From Azoarcus_F sp036734105 (lineage in GTDB: Bacteria > Pseudomonadota > Gammaproteobacteria > Burkholderiales > Rhodocyclaceae), in NCBI GenBank assembly GCA_036734105.1, contig DAIMZH010000005.1:39106-103105 (forward strand): a stretch of DNA of 64,000 bases, in the 5' to 3' direction. Made by a program: the position numbers and the translations under genes. Every line of letters starts with the position of its first letter. Position 1 is the first letter of the stretch. This document shows positions 51,512 to 59,679 of the stretch, one piece after another. Under the pieces are notes generated by a model. It made no database searches. It was not told where the DNA came from and was given only the letters and a program-made list of their open reading frames with translations.

Positions 51512-52921
51512 TCAGAGAACCTCGGCGGCATGATCAGCCAGCCTCGAGCGCTCGCCACGTTGAAGGGTGACATGGCCTGAGTGTTTCCACCCCTTGAAGC
51601 GGTCCACCACGAAGGTCAGTCCCGAGCTGCCTTCGGTGAGGTAGGGGGTGTCGATCTGGGCAATGTTGCCAAGACACACCACCTTGGTGCCGGGTCCCGC
51701 GCGGGTTACCAGCGTTTTCATCTGCTTGGGTGTCAGGTTTTGCGCCTCATCGATGATCAGGAACTTGTTGATGAAGGTTCGTCCGCGCATGAAGTTGAGA
51801 CTTTTGATCTTGATGCGTGAGCGGATCAGGTCCCGGGTGGCGGCTCTTCCCCAGTCACCGCCTTCGCTGGCGTTGCCGTTGAGCACATCTAGGTTGTCTT
51901 CAAGTGCGCCCATCCAGGGCGCCATCTTCTCTTCTTCGGTGCCGGGCAAAAAACCGATGTCTTCGCCAACCGGGACAGTAACCCGGGTCATGATGATCTC
52001 TGAGTAGCGCTTGGTTTCGAGAACCTGTGTCAGCGCAGCGGCCAATGTCAGCAGTGTCTTGCCTGTGCCGGCCTGGCCAAGCAGTGTGACAAAGTCGATG
52101 TCCGGATTCATCAGCAGGTTCATTGCAAAGTTCTGCTCTCGGTTGCGAGTGGTGATGCCCCACACCGTATTCTTTGCATGACTGAAATCAGTCAAGGTTT
52201 CGAGCACAACCCGCTTGCCCTCCTGTTGCGTGACCCGGGTTTGCAGCGGAGTAGGTGTTTCCTGATACAGGAATTCATTCAGCAGGAGATCAGCGCAGAG
52301 CTCACCCTCCACCCGATAGCAGGTGTGGCTTTCGCAATTCCAGGACTCCATGTTGCCACCATGTCGATCCCAGAAATCGCCAGGTAGCTCGCGGGCACCC
52401 GTGTACAGGAGGTCACTGTCCTCAAGCACCTTGTCGTTGAAATAGTCTTGTGCGTCCAGGCCCAGCGCACGCGCCTTGATGCGCATGTTGATATCTTTTG
52501 ACACCAAAATGACTTCGCGGCTCGGGTTGCGATCGGCAAGGTGCATGACAACCGTCAGGATCTGGTTGTCTCCTTTGGCGGTCGGTAGTACGTCGGGCAA
52601 GTCAAAGCGTATTGCCTCTGCCTGCAGAAACAGCTTGCCAGTAGCCAGTCCGTGTGACGGACCTTCAAGCGGAATGCCGTCGCGCAGGTTTTCGCTGGCG
52701 TTTGAAACAATCTCATCCATCATGCGGCTGGCCTGTCGCGCATTGCGCGCCACTTCCGACATGCCTTTCTTGTTGGAGTCGAGTTCCTCAAGCGTCATCA
52801 TCGGAACAAACAGGTCGTGCTCCTCAAATCGGTACAGGCTGGTCGGGTCGTGCATCAGCACGTTGGTGTCGAGCACGAAGAGTTTGGTTTCGGGCTGGCG
52901 GCGGGTTCGACGCTTGGGCAT
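51512..52921 (-). CDS. PIN-PhoH fusion protein (PhoH2/YlaK type)
   Basis: This predicted RNA helicase-nuclease has 469 residues. The N-terminal PIN domain (about 10-160) keeps acidic residues: LFVLDTNVLMHDPTSLYRFE, MTLEELDSNKKGMSEVARNA, TAKGDNQILTVVMHLADRNP and ILVSKDINMRIKARALG. The C-terminal PhoH ATPase (about 230-460) has Walker A LLGQAGTGKTLLTLAAALTQ and Walker B KFLIIDEAQNLTPKQMKTLV. PhoH2 proteins of this make-up have been described as sequence-specific RNA unwinding/cleaving enzymes in mycobacteria. ATG 52921 is used; a GTG at 52933 is less likely. It is upstream of the DUF294 gene by 106 bases and 30 bases after bcp, on the same strand. Confidence 0.92.
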   Translation of the reverse strand: MPKRRTRRQPETKLFVLDTNVLMHDPTSLYRFEEHDLFVPMMTLEELDSNKKGMSEVARNARQASRMMDEIVSNASENLRDGIPLEGPSHGLATGKLFLQAEAIRFDLPDVLPTAKGDNQILTVVMHLADRNPSREVILVSKDINMRIKARALGLDAQDYFNDKVLEDSDLLYTGARELPGDFWDRHGGNMESWNCESHTCYRVEGELCADLLLNEFLYQETPTPLQTRVTQQEGKRVVLETLTDFSHAKNTVWGITTRNREQNFAMNLLMNPDIDFVTLLGQAGTGKTLLTLAAALTQVLETKRYSEIIMTRVTVPVGEDIGFLPGTEEEKMAPWMGALEDNLDVLNGNASEGGDWGRAATRDLIRSRIKIKSLNFMRGRTFINKFLIIDEAQNLTPKQMKTLVTRAGPGTKVVCLGNIAQIDTPYLTEGSSGLTFVVDRFKGWKHSGHVTLQRGERSRLADHAAEVL

Positions 52922-52951
52922 AAGTGAGATCACTCCACGAAGTTTGAAAGC

Positions 52952-53416
52952 TCAGAGAGCCTGAACACAGGCGAGTACTTCCTCGGCGTGACCCGGCACC
53001 TTGACGCCGCGCCACTCGCGGACGACTCGCCCCTCGGCGTCGATGACGAAAGTGCTGCGCTCGATGCCTCTCACCTGTTTGCCGTACATGTTTTTCATTT
53101 TGATGACATTGAAGGCCTGGCAGGCAGTTTCTTCTGTGTCAGAGATCAACTCGAAGGGCACCTCCAGTTTGGCTTTGAAGTTTTCGTGCGATTTGAGGCT
53201 GTCGCGTGACACCCCGAAAACCTCGCAACCCGCTGCCTTGAAGGCCTCGTAGTGATCCCTGAAGGCAGCGGTTTCGTTGGTGCACCCGGGTGTGTTGTCC
53301 TTGGGGTAGAAAAAGAGCACGAATTTTTGACCACGCAAGGTCTTGAAATCGACCGTTTTGCCGGACGTCGCGGGGAGGCTGAGATCGGGCGCAGCCGTGT
53401 CTTGAGATGCATTCAT
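52952..53416 (-). CDS. bcp: peroxiredoxin of the Bcp/PrxQ family
   Basis: This thiol peroxidase of 154 residues reduces H2O2 and lipid peroxides with thioredoxin. The peroxidatic Cys45 is in FYPKDNTPGCTNETAAFRDH. The second cysteine usually found five residues later (Cys50 in E. coli Bcp) is absent (Ala50), so resolution must use another cysteine (Cys64, Cys99) or an external thiol. The remaining pattern (FGVSRDSLKSHENFKAKLEV, NMYGKQVRGIERSTFVIDAE) is typical. The start follows GGAAG, and it precedes the phoH-like gene. Confidence 0.93.
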   Translation of the reverse strand: MNASQDTAAPDLSLPATSGKTVDFKTLRGQKFVLFFYPKDNTPGCTNETAAFRDHYEAFKAAGCEVFGVSRDSLKSHENFKAKLEVPFELISDTEETACQAFNVIKMKNMYGKQVRGIERSTFVIDAEGRVVREWRGVKVPGHAEEVLACVQAL

Positions 53417-53638
53417 TGTGGCGCTTCCTTCTGGTCGTAGGGCATGTCAGCGTAGCGGAGAGGGCTACCGGCAGCAAGCATAGCGCCAGCCGATACCTTT
53501 TGTAGCAGACAGCCTGGGGACGACAAGCGTTCATCCATGGCAGGATGTGCACCATGCTTTTGTAATGCTGGTGTGCGGGCGCAGCAAAGGGCTTTGGGCT
53601 ATCATCCCGCCTTCGCCCTCACTCCCCCTGAAGCCGTC

Positions 53639-54433
53639 ATGGACTATTTTCAAACAATCCTCCTCGCGTTGGTGCAAGGCATTACCGAGTTTCTGCCAAT
53701 TTCCAGTTCCGCCCACCTCATTCTGGTTCCGGTGCTGACTGAATGGCCGGATCAGGGACTGGCCTTCGACGTGGCAGTGCATCTGGGCTCGCTGGGCGCG
53801 GTGATGGTGTATTTTCGGCATGAACTGTGGCGCATGACTGTGGCCGGTGTGAAGTCGTTCCGAGGGCACTGGAGCCCAGATGCCCGGCTTGCCTGGGCGG
53901 TGGTCATAGGCACCGTGCCCGTGGTGCTGGCCGGGCTCCTGGGCAAATCGTTTATCGAAGAACAACTGCGCAGCCCGCTGGTGATCGCAACAACCGCGAT
54001 TGTTTTCGGTTTTGCCCTGTGGTGGGCCGATGCGACTGGAAAGCGTAATCGCGAAGAAGATTCGATTACCTGGCGCACAGCCGTTTTTGTCGGCCTGGCC
54101 CAGGCCATAGCCTTGATCCCGGGTACTTCGCGCTCTGGCATCACCATCACTGCCGGTCTGATGCTGGGCCTCACCCGCGAGGCGGCGGCCCGTTTTTCGT
54201 TTCTGCTGTCGGTGCCCACGCTGATCGCCGCCAATTTGCTGATAGGCCGTGATCTTGTGGAAGACGCAGTCAACGTCGATTGGGGCACACTGGCTTTGGG
54301 CACGGTGGTTGCTGGCGTCAGTGCCTATTACTGCATAGCGTTTTTCATTCGCTTGCTGTCTCGCACCGGCATGCTGCCCTACGTGTTCTATCGGGTGGTG
54401 CTGGGCCTCTTCCTTTTCTGGGTGTTCTGGTAA
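53639..54433 (+). CDS. uppP: undecaprenyl-diphosphatase UppP (BacA)
   Basis: UppP dephosphorylates undecaprenyl diphosphate in the inner membrane, recycling the lipid carrier for peptidoglycan and LPS O-units; overexpression gives bacitracin resistance. The 264 residues show the first motif LVQGITEFLPISSSAHLILV with catalytic Glu and Ser, the second motif ALIPGTSRSGITITAGLMLG with the catalytic Arg, and about eight membrane segments. ATG 53639 begins MDYFQTILLALVQGITEF. A longer frame from 53537 has no family support. Confidence 0.95.
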   Translation: MDYFQTILLALVQGITEFLPISSSAHLILVPVLTEWPDQGLAFDVAVHLGSLGAVMVYFRHELWRMTVAGVKSFRGHWSPDARLAWAVVIGTVPVVLAGLLGKSFIEEQLRSPLVIATTAIVFGFALWWADATGKRNREEDSITWRTAVFVGLAQAIALIPGTSRSGITITAGLMLGLTREAAARFSFLLSVPTLIAANLLIGRDLVEDAVNVDWGTLALGTVVAGVSAYYCIAFFIRLLSRTGMLPYVFYRVVLGLFLFWVFW

Positions 54434-54451
54434 TGACCAAGTCGCAGCGCA

Positions 54452-54829
54452 TCATGACTGTGCCAGCAAGAGGGCCGCGATCACGGTTCGCCCCTCGCTG
54501 ACCAGCACGTTGTAGGTGCGACAGGCGGCTGATGAGTCCATGATCTCGTAGCCGACCTGGGCTTCAACGAGTGGCCGCAGCACGGCAGGGGACGGAAATC
54601 GCTGGCGTGCTCCGGTGCCGATGAGAATAACCTCTGCCTGCCAGGTGAGCAGTTGCGAAAAGTCGGCCGCGCTCAGGCCATCGAAACCGTTACCGGCCCA
54701 TCCCGTTTCTACCCGATCCGAGCTTACAATCAGGCTTTGGTCGTAGCGTTGCTGATTGATCATGACATGATCCGGTGCTATGGCGTTGATGACGTTTAGC
54801 CCGGAAAGAGTGTGTTGGTGAAGTTTCAT
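54452..54829 (-). CDS. Mth938-like (DUF498/AF3-related) domain protein
   Basis: This small cytoplasmic protein of 125 residues has the Mth938/NDUFAF3 fold. The typical features are MKLHQHTLSGLNVINAIAPD, RYDQSLIVSSDRVETGW, VILIGTGARQRFPSPAVLRP and GYEIMDSSAACRTYNVLVSE, with the conserved STxAACRTYNxL-type ending. In mitochondria the relatives help complex I assembly; the bacterial role is not settled. ATG 54829 fits the family length; the frame runs further upstream to 55021. It is convergent with uppP and divergent from alaA. Confidence 0.88.
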   Translation of the reverse strand: MKLHQHTLSGLNVINAIAPDHVMINQQRYDQSLIVSSDRVETGWAGNGFDGLSAADFSQLLTWQAEVILIGTGARQRFPSPAVLRPLVEAQVGYEIMDSSAACRTYNVLVSEGRTVIAALLLAQS

Positions 54830-55024
54830 GCGTGTGTCAGCCAGTAGTGGGCAATCGTCGATAGCCTGATTTGAAGGGGTCAGGGCTGGCATCGACCGGT
54901 CTCGATGATGAAGTTCGTCCAGCAAATTGCCGGAACCCCGACTCTTGGCTAAACTTATCATCTTTTTTTGACGGTGTACGCAAGTCCTGTGCGTCACCTT
55001 CCCAACATCGCGAGGATCCATGTC

Positions 55025-56326
55025 ATGCCAGTGACCAGCAAGCTACAGATCGCCCCAGTTTCGGTTGTCAAGCCGGAAGCGGCGGCTGACGCGTCCTCGC
55101 TACGCGCGATTCGCAAGTCTGCCAAGCTCTCCGATGTGTGTTACGACATCCGCGGCCCGGTGCTGCAACGTGCCAAGCAGATGGAGGACGAAGGGCATAG
55201 CATCGTCAAGCTCAATATTGGCAATCTCGCGCCGTTCGGTTTTGCTGCACCCGAAGAAATCGTGGTGGATGTGATTCACAATCTGCGCGACTCTTCCGGC
55301 TACTCTGACTCCAAAGGCCTGTTCTCGGCCCGCAAGGCGGTGATGCACTATTGCCAGCAAAAGCGCATTGCCGGCGTGGGCATCGAGGACATCTATCTTG
55401 GCAACGGTGCGTCCGAGCTCATCGTCATGGCCATGCAGGCGTTATTGAACAATGGCGACGAGGTGCTGGTGCCGGCACCAGACTATCCGCTGTGGACTGC
55501 GGCAGTCAGTCTGGGCGGAGGCCATCCGCGTCACTACATCTGCGACGAGCAGGCTGGCTGGCTACCTGACCTTGACGACATTCGGCGCAAGATCGGGCCC
55601 AGTACTCGCGCAATCGTCATCATTAACCCGAATAACCCGACCGGGGCACTTTACCCGGAAAGCTTCTTGCTCGAACTGGTCGAGATCGCCCGGCAAAACC
55701 AGCTCATCGTATTTGCTGACGAGATCTACGACAAGATGATTTATGACGGAGCGAGTCACAGTTCCATCGCTTCGCTCGCCGACGATGTCCTTTTCGTTAC
55801 CATGAACGGCTTGTCCAAGAACTACCGGGCCTGCGGTTATCGGGCTGGGTGGATGGTAGTGTCTGGCGAAAAGCGCCACGCGCGCGACTATATCGAAGGG
55901 CTGAACATGCTGGCCTCGATGCGCTTGTGCTCCAATGTGCCGGGACAATGGGCCATCCAGACCGCATTGGGCGGCTACCAGAGCATCAACGAACTGATCG
56001 CACCCGATGGACGCCTGACGCGCCAGCGTGACCTGGCATGGAAGCTGATCAACGATATTCCCGGTGTCAGTTGTGTCAAACCACAGGCGACGCTTTATCT
56101 GTTTCCCAAGCTTGATCGCACTATCTACCCGATTCAGGATGATCAGCAATTCATCCTTGAACTGCTGGAGGCAGAGCGAGTGCTGCTGGTGCAGGGATCT
56201 GGATTCAACTGGGTCGAACCAGATCACTTCCGGCTGGTGTTTCTGCCCCACGAGGATGACTTGCGGGATGCGGTAGGCCGGATTGCCCGCTTTCTTGACC
56301 AATACCGTAAACGGCACGGCACATGA
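55025..56326 (+). CDS. alaA: alanine-synthesising aminotransferase AlaA
   Basis: AlaA is a glutamate-pyruvate aminotransferase that supplies alanine. The 433-residue product matches E. coli AlaA/YfbQ over its length: CYDIRGPVLQRAKQMEDEGH, VKLNIGNLAPFGFAAPEEIV, ASELIVMAMQALLNNGDEVL, PAPDYPLWTAAVSLGGG, INPNNPTGALYPESFLLELV and the PLP lysine in MNGLSKNYRACGYRAGWMVV. Its N-terminus is about 25 residues longer than in E. coli. ATG 55025 follows GAGG. It precedes hom in the same direction by 123 bases, with hairpins between. Confidence 0.92.
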   Translation: MPVTSKLQIAPVSVVKPEAAADASSLRAIRKSAKLSDVCYDIRGPVLQRAKQMEDEGHSIVKLNIGNLAPFGFAAPEEIVVDVIHNLRDSSGYSDSKGLFSARKAVMHYCQQKRIAGVGIEDIYLGNGASELIVMAMQALLNNGDEVLVPAPDYPLWTAAVSLGGGHPRHYICDEQAGWLPDLDDIRRKIGPSTRAIVIINPNNPTGALYPESFLLELVEIARQNQLIVFADEIYDKMIYDGASHSSIASLADDVLFVTMNGLSKNYRACGYRAGWMVVSGEKRHARDYIEGLNMLASMRLCSNVPGQWAIQTALGGYQSINELIAPDGRLTRQRDLAWKLINDIPGVSCVKPQATLYLFPKLDRTIYPIQDDQQFILELLEAERVLLVQGSGFNWVEPDHFRLVFLPHEDDLRDAVGRIARFLDQYRKRHGT

Positions 56327-56343
56327 TGCTGATCGATGGCGCC

Positions 56344-56407
56344 CTTTGGGTTCAGTCAGACGGGTTGAGGTGCCCGGACTGAACCAAAGTGCTTTCAGCG
56401 GCGCTTT
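56344..56407 (+). terminator. overlapping hairpins between alaA and hom
   Basis: Stem 1 pairs 56344-56357 with 56377-56389 (13 pairs, one bulged G). Stem 2 pairs AAAGTGC (56386-56392) with GCGCTTT (56401-56407) and is followed by CTGATTTTTCTCTTT. The two share AAAG at 56386-56389, so they compete. Stem 2 looks like a weak intrinsic terminator; stem 1 would prevent it. It could end alaA transcription or tune read-through into hom. Confidence 0.45.
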
Positions 56408-56449
56408 CTGATTTTTCTCTTTAACTTTTTCAACTGGCTAGCTCAAGAC

Positions 56450-57760
56450 ATGAAACCGATCAATGTAGGACTTCTCGGCATCGGCACCGTAGGTGGCGGC
56501 ACATACACTGTTCTCAAACGCAACGCGGAAGAGATTACCCGCCGGGCTGGTCGTCCTATCCGGATCGTCACCGTTGCTGACAAGAACACCGAGCATGCCC
56601 GCAAGGTGGCGGGTGAGGATGTAAAGATTACCGATGACGCCTTCTCGGTAGTCACCGACCCCTCCATCGACATCGTGGTTGAACTGATCGGCGGTTATGG
56701 CGTTGCGCGTGAACTGGTGCTGGCAGCCATCGAAAACGGCAAGCATGTGGTGACCGCCAACAAGGCCTTGCTGGCGGTGCACGGCAACGAGATCTTCGAG
56801 GCAGCGCAGCGTCGTGGCGTAATGGTGGCCTTCGAGGCCGCAGTCGCCGGTGGCATTCCCATCATCAAGGCCCTGCGCGAGGGCTTGACTGCCAACCGTA
56901 TCGAATGGCTAGCCGGCATCATCAACGGCACCACCAACTTCATCCTGTCCGAAATGCGTGACAAGGGATTGCCTTTTGCCGAAGTGCTAAAGGAAGCGCA
57001 GGCATTGGGCTATGCCGAGACCGACCCGACCTTTGACATCGAAGGCATAGACGCTGCGCACAAGGCAACCATCATGAGTGCCATCGCCTTTGGCGTGCCG
57101 ATGCAGTTTGAGGCAGCTTACGTCGAGGGCATTACGCGGCTTGAATCCACCGACATCGCCTACGCCGAACAGCTTGGCTACCGCATCAAGTTGCTCGGCA
57201 TTGCGCGCAGGCGTGATGAGGGTATCGAGCTGCGCGTGCATCCGACGCTGGTGCCGACGCGTCAACTTATTGCCAACGTGGAAGGCGCGATGAATGCGGT
57301 TCAGGTCGAGGCCGACGCGGTGGGTTCGACGCTGTATTACGGCAAGGGTGCAGGTGCCGAGCCGACCGCCAGTGCCGTCATCGCCGATCTGGTGGACGTG
57401 ACCCGGCTGCATACTGCTGACCCGGAGCATCGTGTACCACATCTTGCGTTCCAGCCGAATCAGGTGCGCGATCTCAAGGTGCTGCCGATAGAAAGAGTTG
57501 TCACTTCGTATTATCTGCGCATGCGTGTTGCCGACAAGCCGGGTGTGCTGGCCGAAATCACCCGCATTCTGGCTGACAGCGAGATTTCCATCGAAGCCTT
57601 GTTGCAGAAGGAGGCGCTGGATGGTGAGTCGGAAACCGACATCATCATGCTCACACACCGCACCGTCGAAGCCAACGCCAATGCCGCGATCAAGAAAATC
57701 GAGGCGCTCGATGTGGTGCGTGGCACTGTTACACGGATCAGGGTTGAGAGCCTTGGCTGA
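56450..57760 (+). CDS. hom: homoserine dehydrogenase
   Basis: Hom reduces aspartate semialdehyde to homoserine, leading to threonine, methionine and isoleucine. The 436 residues have the NAD(P) domain (NVGLLGIGTVGGGTYTVLKR), KHVVTANKALLAVHGNEIFE with the catalytic-site Lys, and the homoserine domain signature GIINGTTNFILSEMRDKGLP and ALGYAETDPTFDIEGIDAAH. A C-terminal ACT domain (about 355-436, MRVADKPGVLAEITRILADS) is usually the threonine-feedback sensor. It is monofunctional (no aspartokinase). A strong terminator follows, and no thrB/thrC lies next to it, although that pair often follows hom in Betaproteobacteria. Confidence 0.96.
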   Translation: MKPINVGLLGIGTVGGGTYTVLKRNAEEITRRAGRPIRIVTVADKNTEHARKVAGEDVKITDDAFSVVTDPSIDIVVELIGGYGVARELVLAAIENGKHVVTANKALLAVHGNEIFEAAQRRGVMVAFEAAVAGGIPIIKALREGLTANRIEWLAGIINGTTNFILSEMRDKGLPFAEVLKEAQALGYAETDPTFDIEGIDAAHKATIMSAIAFGVPMQFEAAYVEGITRLESTDIAYAEQLGYRIKLLGIARRRDEGIELRVHPTLVPTRQLIANVEGAMNAVQVEADAVGSTLYYGKGAGAEPTASAVIADLVDVTRLHTADPEHRVPHLAFQPNQVRDLKVLPIERVVTSYYLRMRVADKPGVLAEITRILADSEISIEALLQKEALDGESETDIIMLTHRTVEANANAAIKKIEALDVVRGTVTRIRVESLG

Positions 57761-57782
57761 GCAGTGTCTTCTCGCAATAACG

Positions 57783-57811
57783 AAACGGACCAGGGTGGTC
57801 CGTTTTTTTTT
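57783..57811 (+). terminator. intrinsic terminator of hom
   Basis: AAACGGACCA (57783-57792) and TGGTCCGTTT (57796-57805) form a 10-bp stem with a GGG loop, continuing into a run of nine Ts. It is a textbook rho-independent terminator 23 bases past the hom stop. Confidence 0.93.
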
Positions 57812-57906
57812 CGAAACTGATCGCTTCTAAGGGTGTCCATTTCAAGACGTTGCACATAGCCTGAACACGCATGTTGCAGGCTGGTCATTCAGTTCCGGAG
57901 TGGATC

Positions 57907-58950
57907 TTGCGTTATTTGCTAATCGTCTTCTCGTCACTTGCGCTAGCTGCTTGCGACCCCTTTCGCAAGCCAGACACCATGATGGAGGAGTATCTCGTCA
58001 GACTGGCCAGGGTGCTGGAGGTGGAATTCCACGCCACCCCGTTGCCAGCGTCGCCAAGCTTGCCACGTCCCCGCGAACGCACGCTGTTGGTTGAGCAGCA
58101 AACCTTGGGCATGCTCGACTTTCTGGCGCTGTATGGCTGTGATCTCCAACATGTTGTGTCAGAACGCAATTCAACGCTGGGGCGGGTCATGCACCCGTCC
58201 AGCCTGCTCGCTTACGAAGTCCGTTTCATCAACGCGGCTGAAGAGTGTGTGGATCTTATAGAGCGGGCGTCATTGGCCGAGCGCGTCGAGGAGGCCACGC
58301 GCATCAAACGCGAAACCCTGCCGGATGTGGTCTGGAATGCCGTCTGGGCTAGCCGGGAGGTGGAGGCGTTTTTTGGCCGCTCACGGGGTGCGCTGCCAAT
58401 TGGCGTGGATCTCGACTGGGTCAGTGACAGCGTCGAGATGACGCAAGCGCTGACTCAAGCACTGGAGTTGGTCGCCGCCGGTGATGTCGACGTTGACTTG
58501 TCGGCCATGGATCTGACATACCAGCGTTGGCTTAATGACAGTCTGGCAGGTCAGATGATCATGAGTGCGGTGTTGATGGCAACCCGGCTCGATGATGCTG
58601 CGGGGCTGATAGAGCAACGCCTGGGTGAGCGTCCCTTGTGCGTTCAGGGCATGAGCAATCGACAGGCCGAGGTGATGCGCAACATCATGGTGTCGGTGTA
58701 TGCAAGCCATGTGCAGGTATATCTCGCGGACGTGGCGCGCACCCGTCGTGCGCTGCTGCCCTTGCTGCAACGGCTTGCGGCTCTGAGTGAGCCGTTTCCG
58801 AGTGAGCCGTTTCAGTCGTTCTTCATGTTCGCGCTGGATGAGTCGTCCGCTGCGGGTTGGTGGCCCGCTCTGGACCGCGCAGTGATACGTCATGCGCAGG
58901 CCTGGCAGGGGCTACTGGACCAATGCGGGCTTCAGGCTGGTCGCTCCTGA
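57907..58950 (+). CDS. putative lipoprotein, DUF3080-like
   Basis: This 347-residue exported lipoprotein is of unknown role. From TTG 57907 it reads MRYLLIVFSSLALAACDPF, a compact signal ending in lipobox LAAC. GGAG lies six bases before the TTG, whereas the ATG at 57871 has no such site and gives a poor signal. The mature part is helical (EYLVRLARVLEVEFHATPLP, TLGMLDFLALYGCDLQHVVS, RFINAAEECVDLIERASLAE). The short-loop start and the LF-LYGC-L-xxVxxRNS pattern recall DUF3080 lipoproteins of Gammaproteobacteria; this is from memory and needs a profile check. The gene lies alone after the hom terminator. Confidence 0.75.
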   Translation: MRYLLIVFSSLALAACDPFRKPDTMMEEYLVRLARVLEVEFHATPLPASPSLPRPRERTLLVEQQTLGMLDFLALYGCDLQHVVSERNSTLGRVMHPSSLLAYEVRFINAAEECVDLIERASLAERVEEATRIKRETLPDVVWNAVWASREVEAFFGRSRGALPIGVDLDWVSDSVEMTQALTQALELVAAGDVDVDLSAMDLTYQRWLNDSLAGQMIMSAVLMATRLDDAAGLIEQRLGERPLCVQGMSNRQAEVMRNIMVSVYASHVQVYLADVARTRRALLPLLQRLAALSEPFPSEPFQSFFMFALDESSAAGWWPALDRAVIRHAQAWQGLLDQCGLQAGRS

Positions 58951-59049
58951 CTGCGTCGCTTTTCGGGTTCCTATCTCTTTAAGCATATTGCATTAAATGG
59001 CGAGCGCGCATAACATTGAAATGTCGTATGACATTTTAAGGATTTCGTC

Positions 59050-59646
59050 ATGCCATTCCGTTTCCTCCATTCTAGAGGGGCAGTTGCTCGCGCTTCATCG
59101 CCAGCCCGGTTGGCTTGTTCAAGTTCGCGAGTGCCAAGAGGTTTCAGCCTGGTTGAACTCATGGTCGCCTTGTTCATCCTTGCCATATTGCTCGGGGTGG
59201 CCGCTCCGGCATTTGCCAATCTCATCCGTGAAACACGTTTGACTACAGCCACCAACGAGCTGCTTGCCTCGCTGTTTCTAACGCGCTCGTCTGCAATTCA
59301 GCATAGTCGGCGAGTGACCATCTGCACCAGCCCTGATGGTGAGCGTTGCGAGGCCGGTGTTGGCTGGCATTCTGGCTGGATCGTCTTCCAGGACCTGAAC
59401 GGCAACGGTGTCCGGGATGCAGGAGAGCCCATCGTACGTCATGGTGGCACCAACATCAGGGGAATCACCCTGACGGGCAATATGCCGGTGCGCAACTATG
59501 TGTCGTATCTGCCCACTGGCATGACGCGCACGGTCAATGGCGGTTTGCAGATGGGCACCATCACCGCGTGTCAGGATGGCAGCGCACGGCAGATTGTCAT
59601 CAATGTCGCTGGTCGACCCCGGGTGGTGCGCGACGCAAGGTGTTGA
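59050..59646 (+). CDS. fimT: type IV pilus minor pseudopilin, FimT/GspH family
   Basis: This prepilin-like protein of 198 residues belongs with the type IV pilus or a competence pilus. The cleavage site is PRG|FSLVELMVALFILAILLG with Glu5 of the mature protein (Glu36) and an N-methylated Phe. The GspH/FimT core follows (NELLASLFLTRSSAIQHSRR, VTICTSPDGERCEAGVGWHS, WIVFQDLNGNGVRDAGEP). The leader of 31 residues is long, yet the ATG at 59050 has AAGGA at seven bases, so it is probably genuine. No other minor pilin genes lie next to it. Confidence 0.88.
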   Translation: MPFRFLHSRGAVARASSPARLACSSSRVPRGFSLVELMVALFILAILLGVAAPAFANLIRETRLTTATNELLASLFLTRSSAIQHSRRVTICTSPDGERCEAGVGWHSGWIVFQDLNGNGVRDAGEPIVRHGGTNIRGITLTGNMPVRNYVSYLPTGMTRTVNGGLQMGTITACQDGSARQIVINVAGRPRVVRDARC

Positions 59647-59679
59647 GCTGCGCTGCACCTTGGGTTTGATGTCTTCAGT

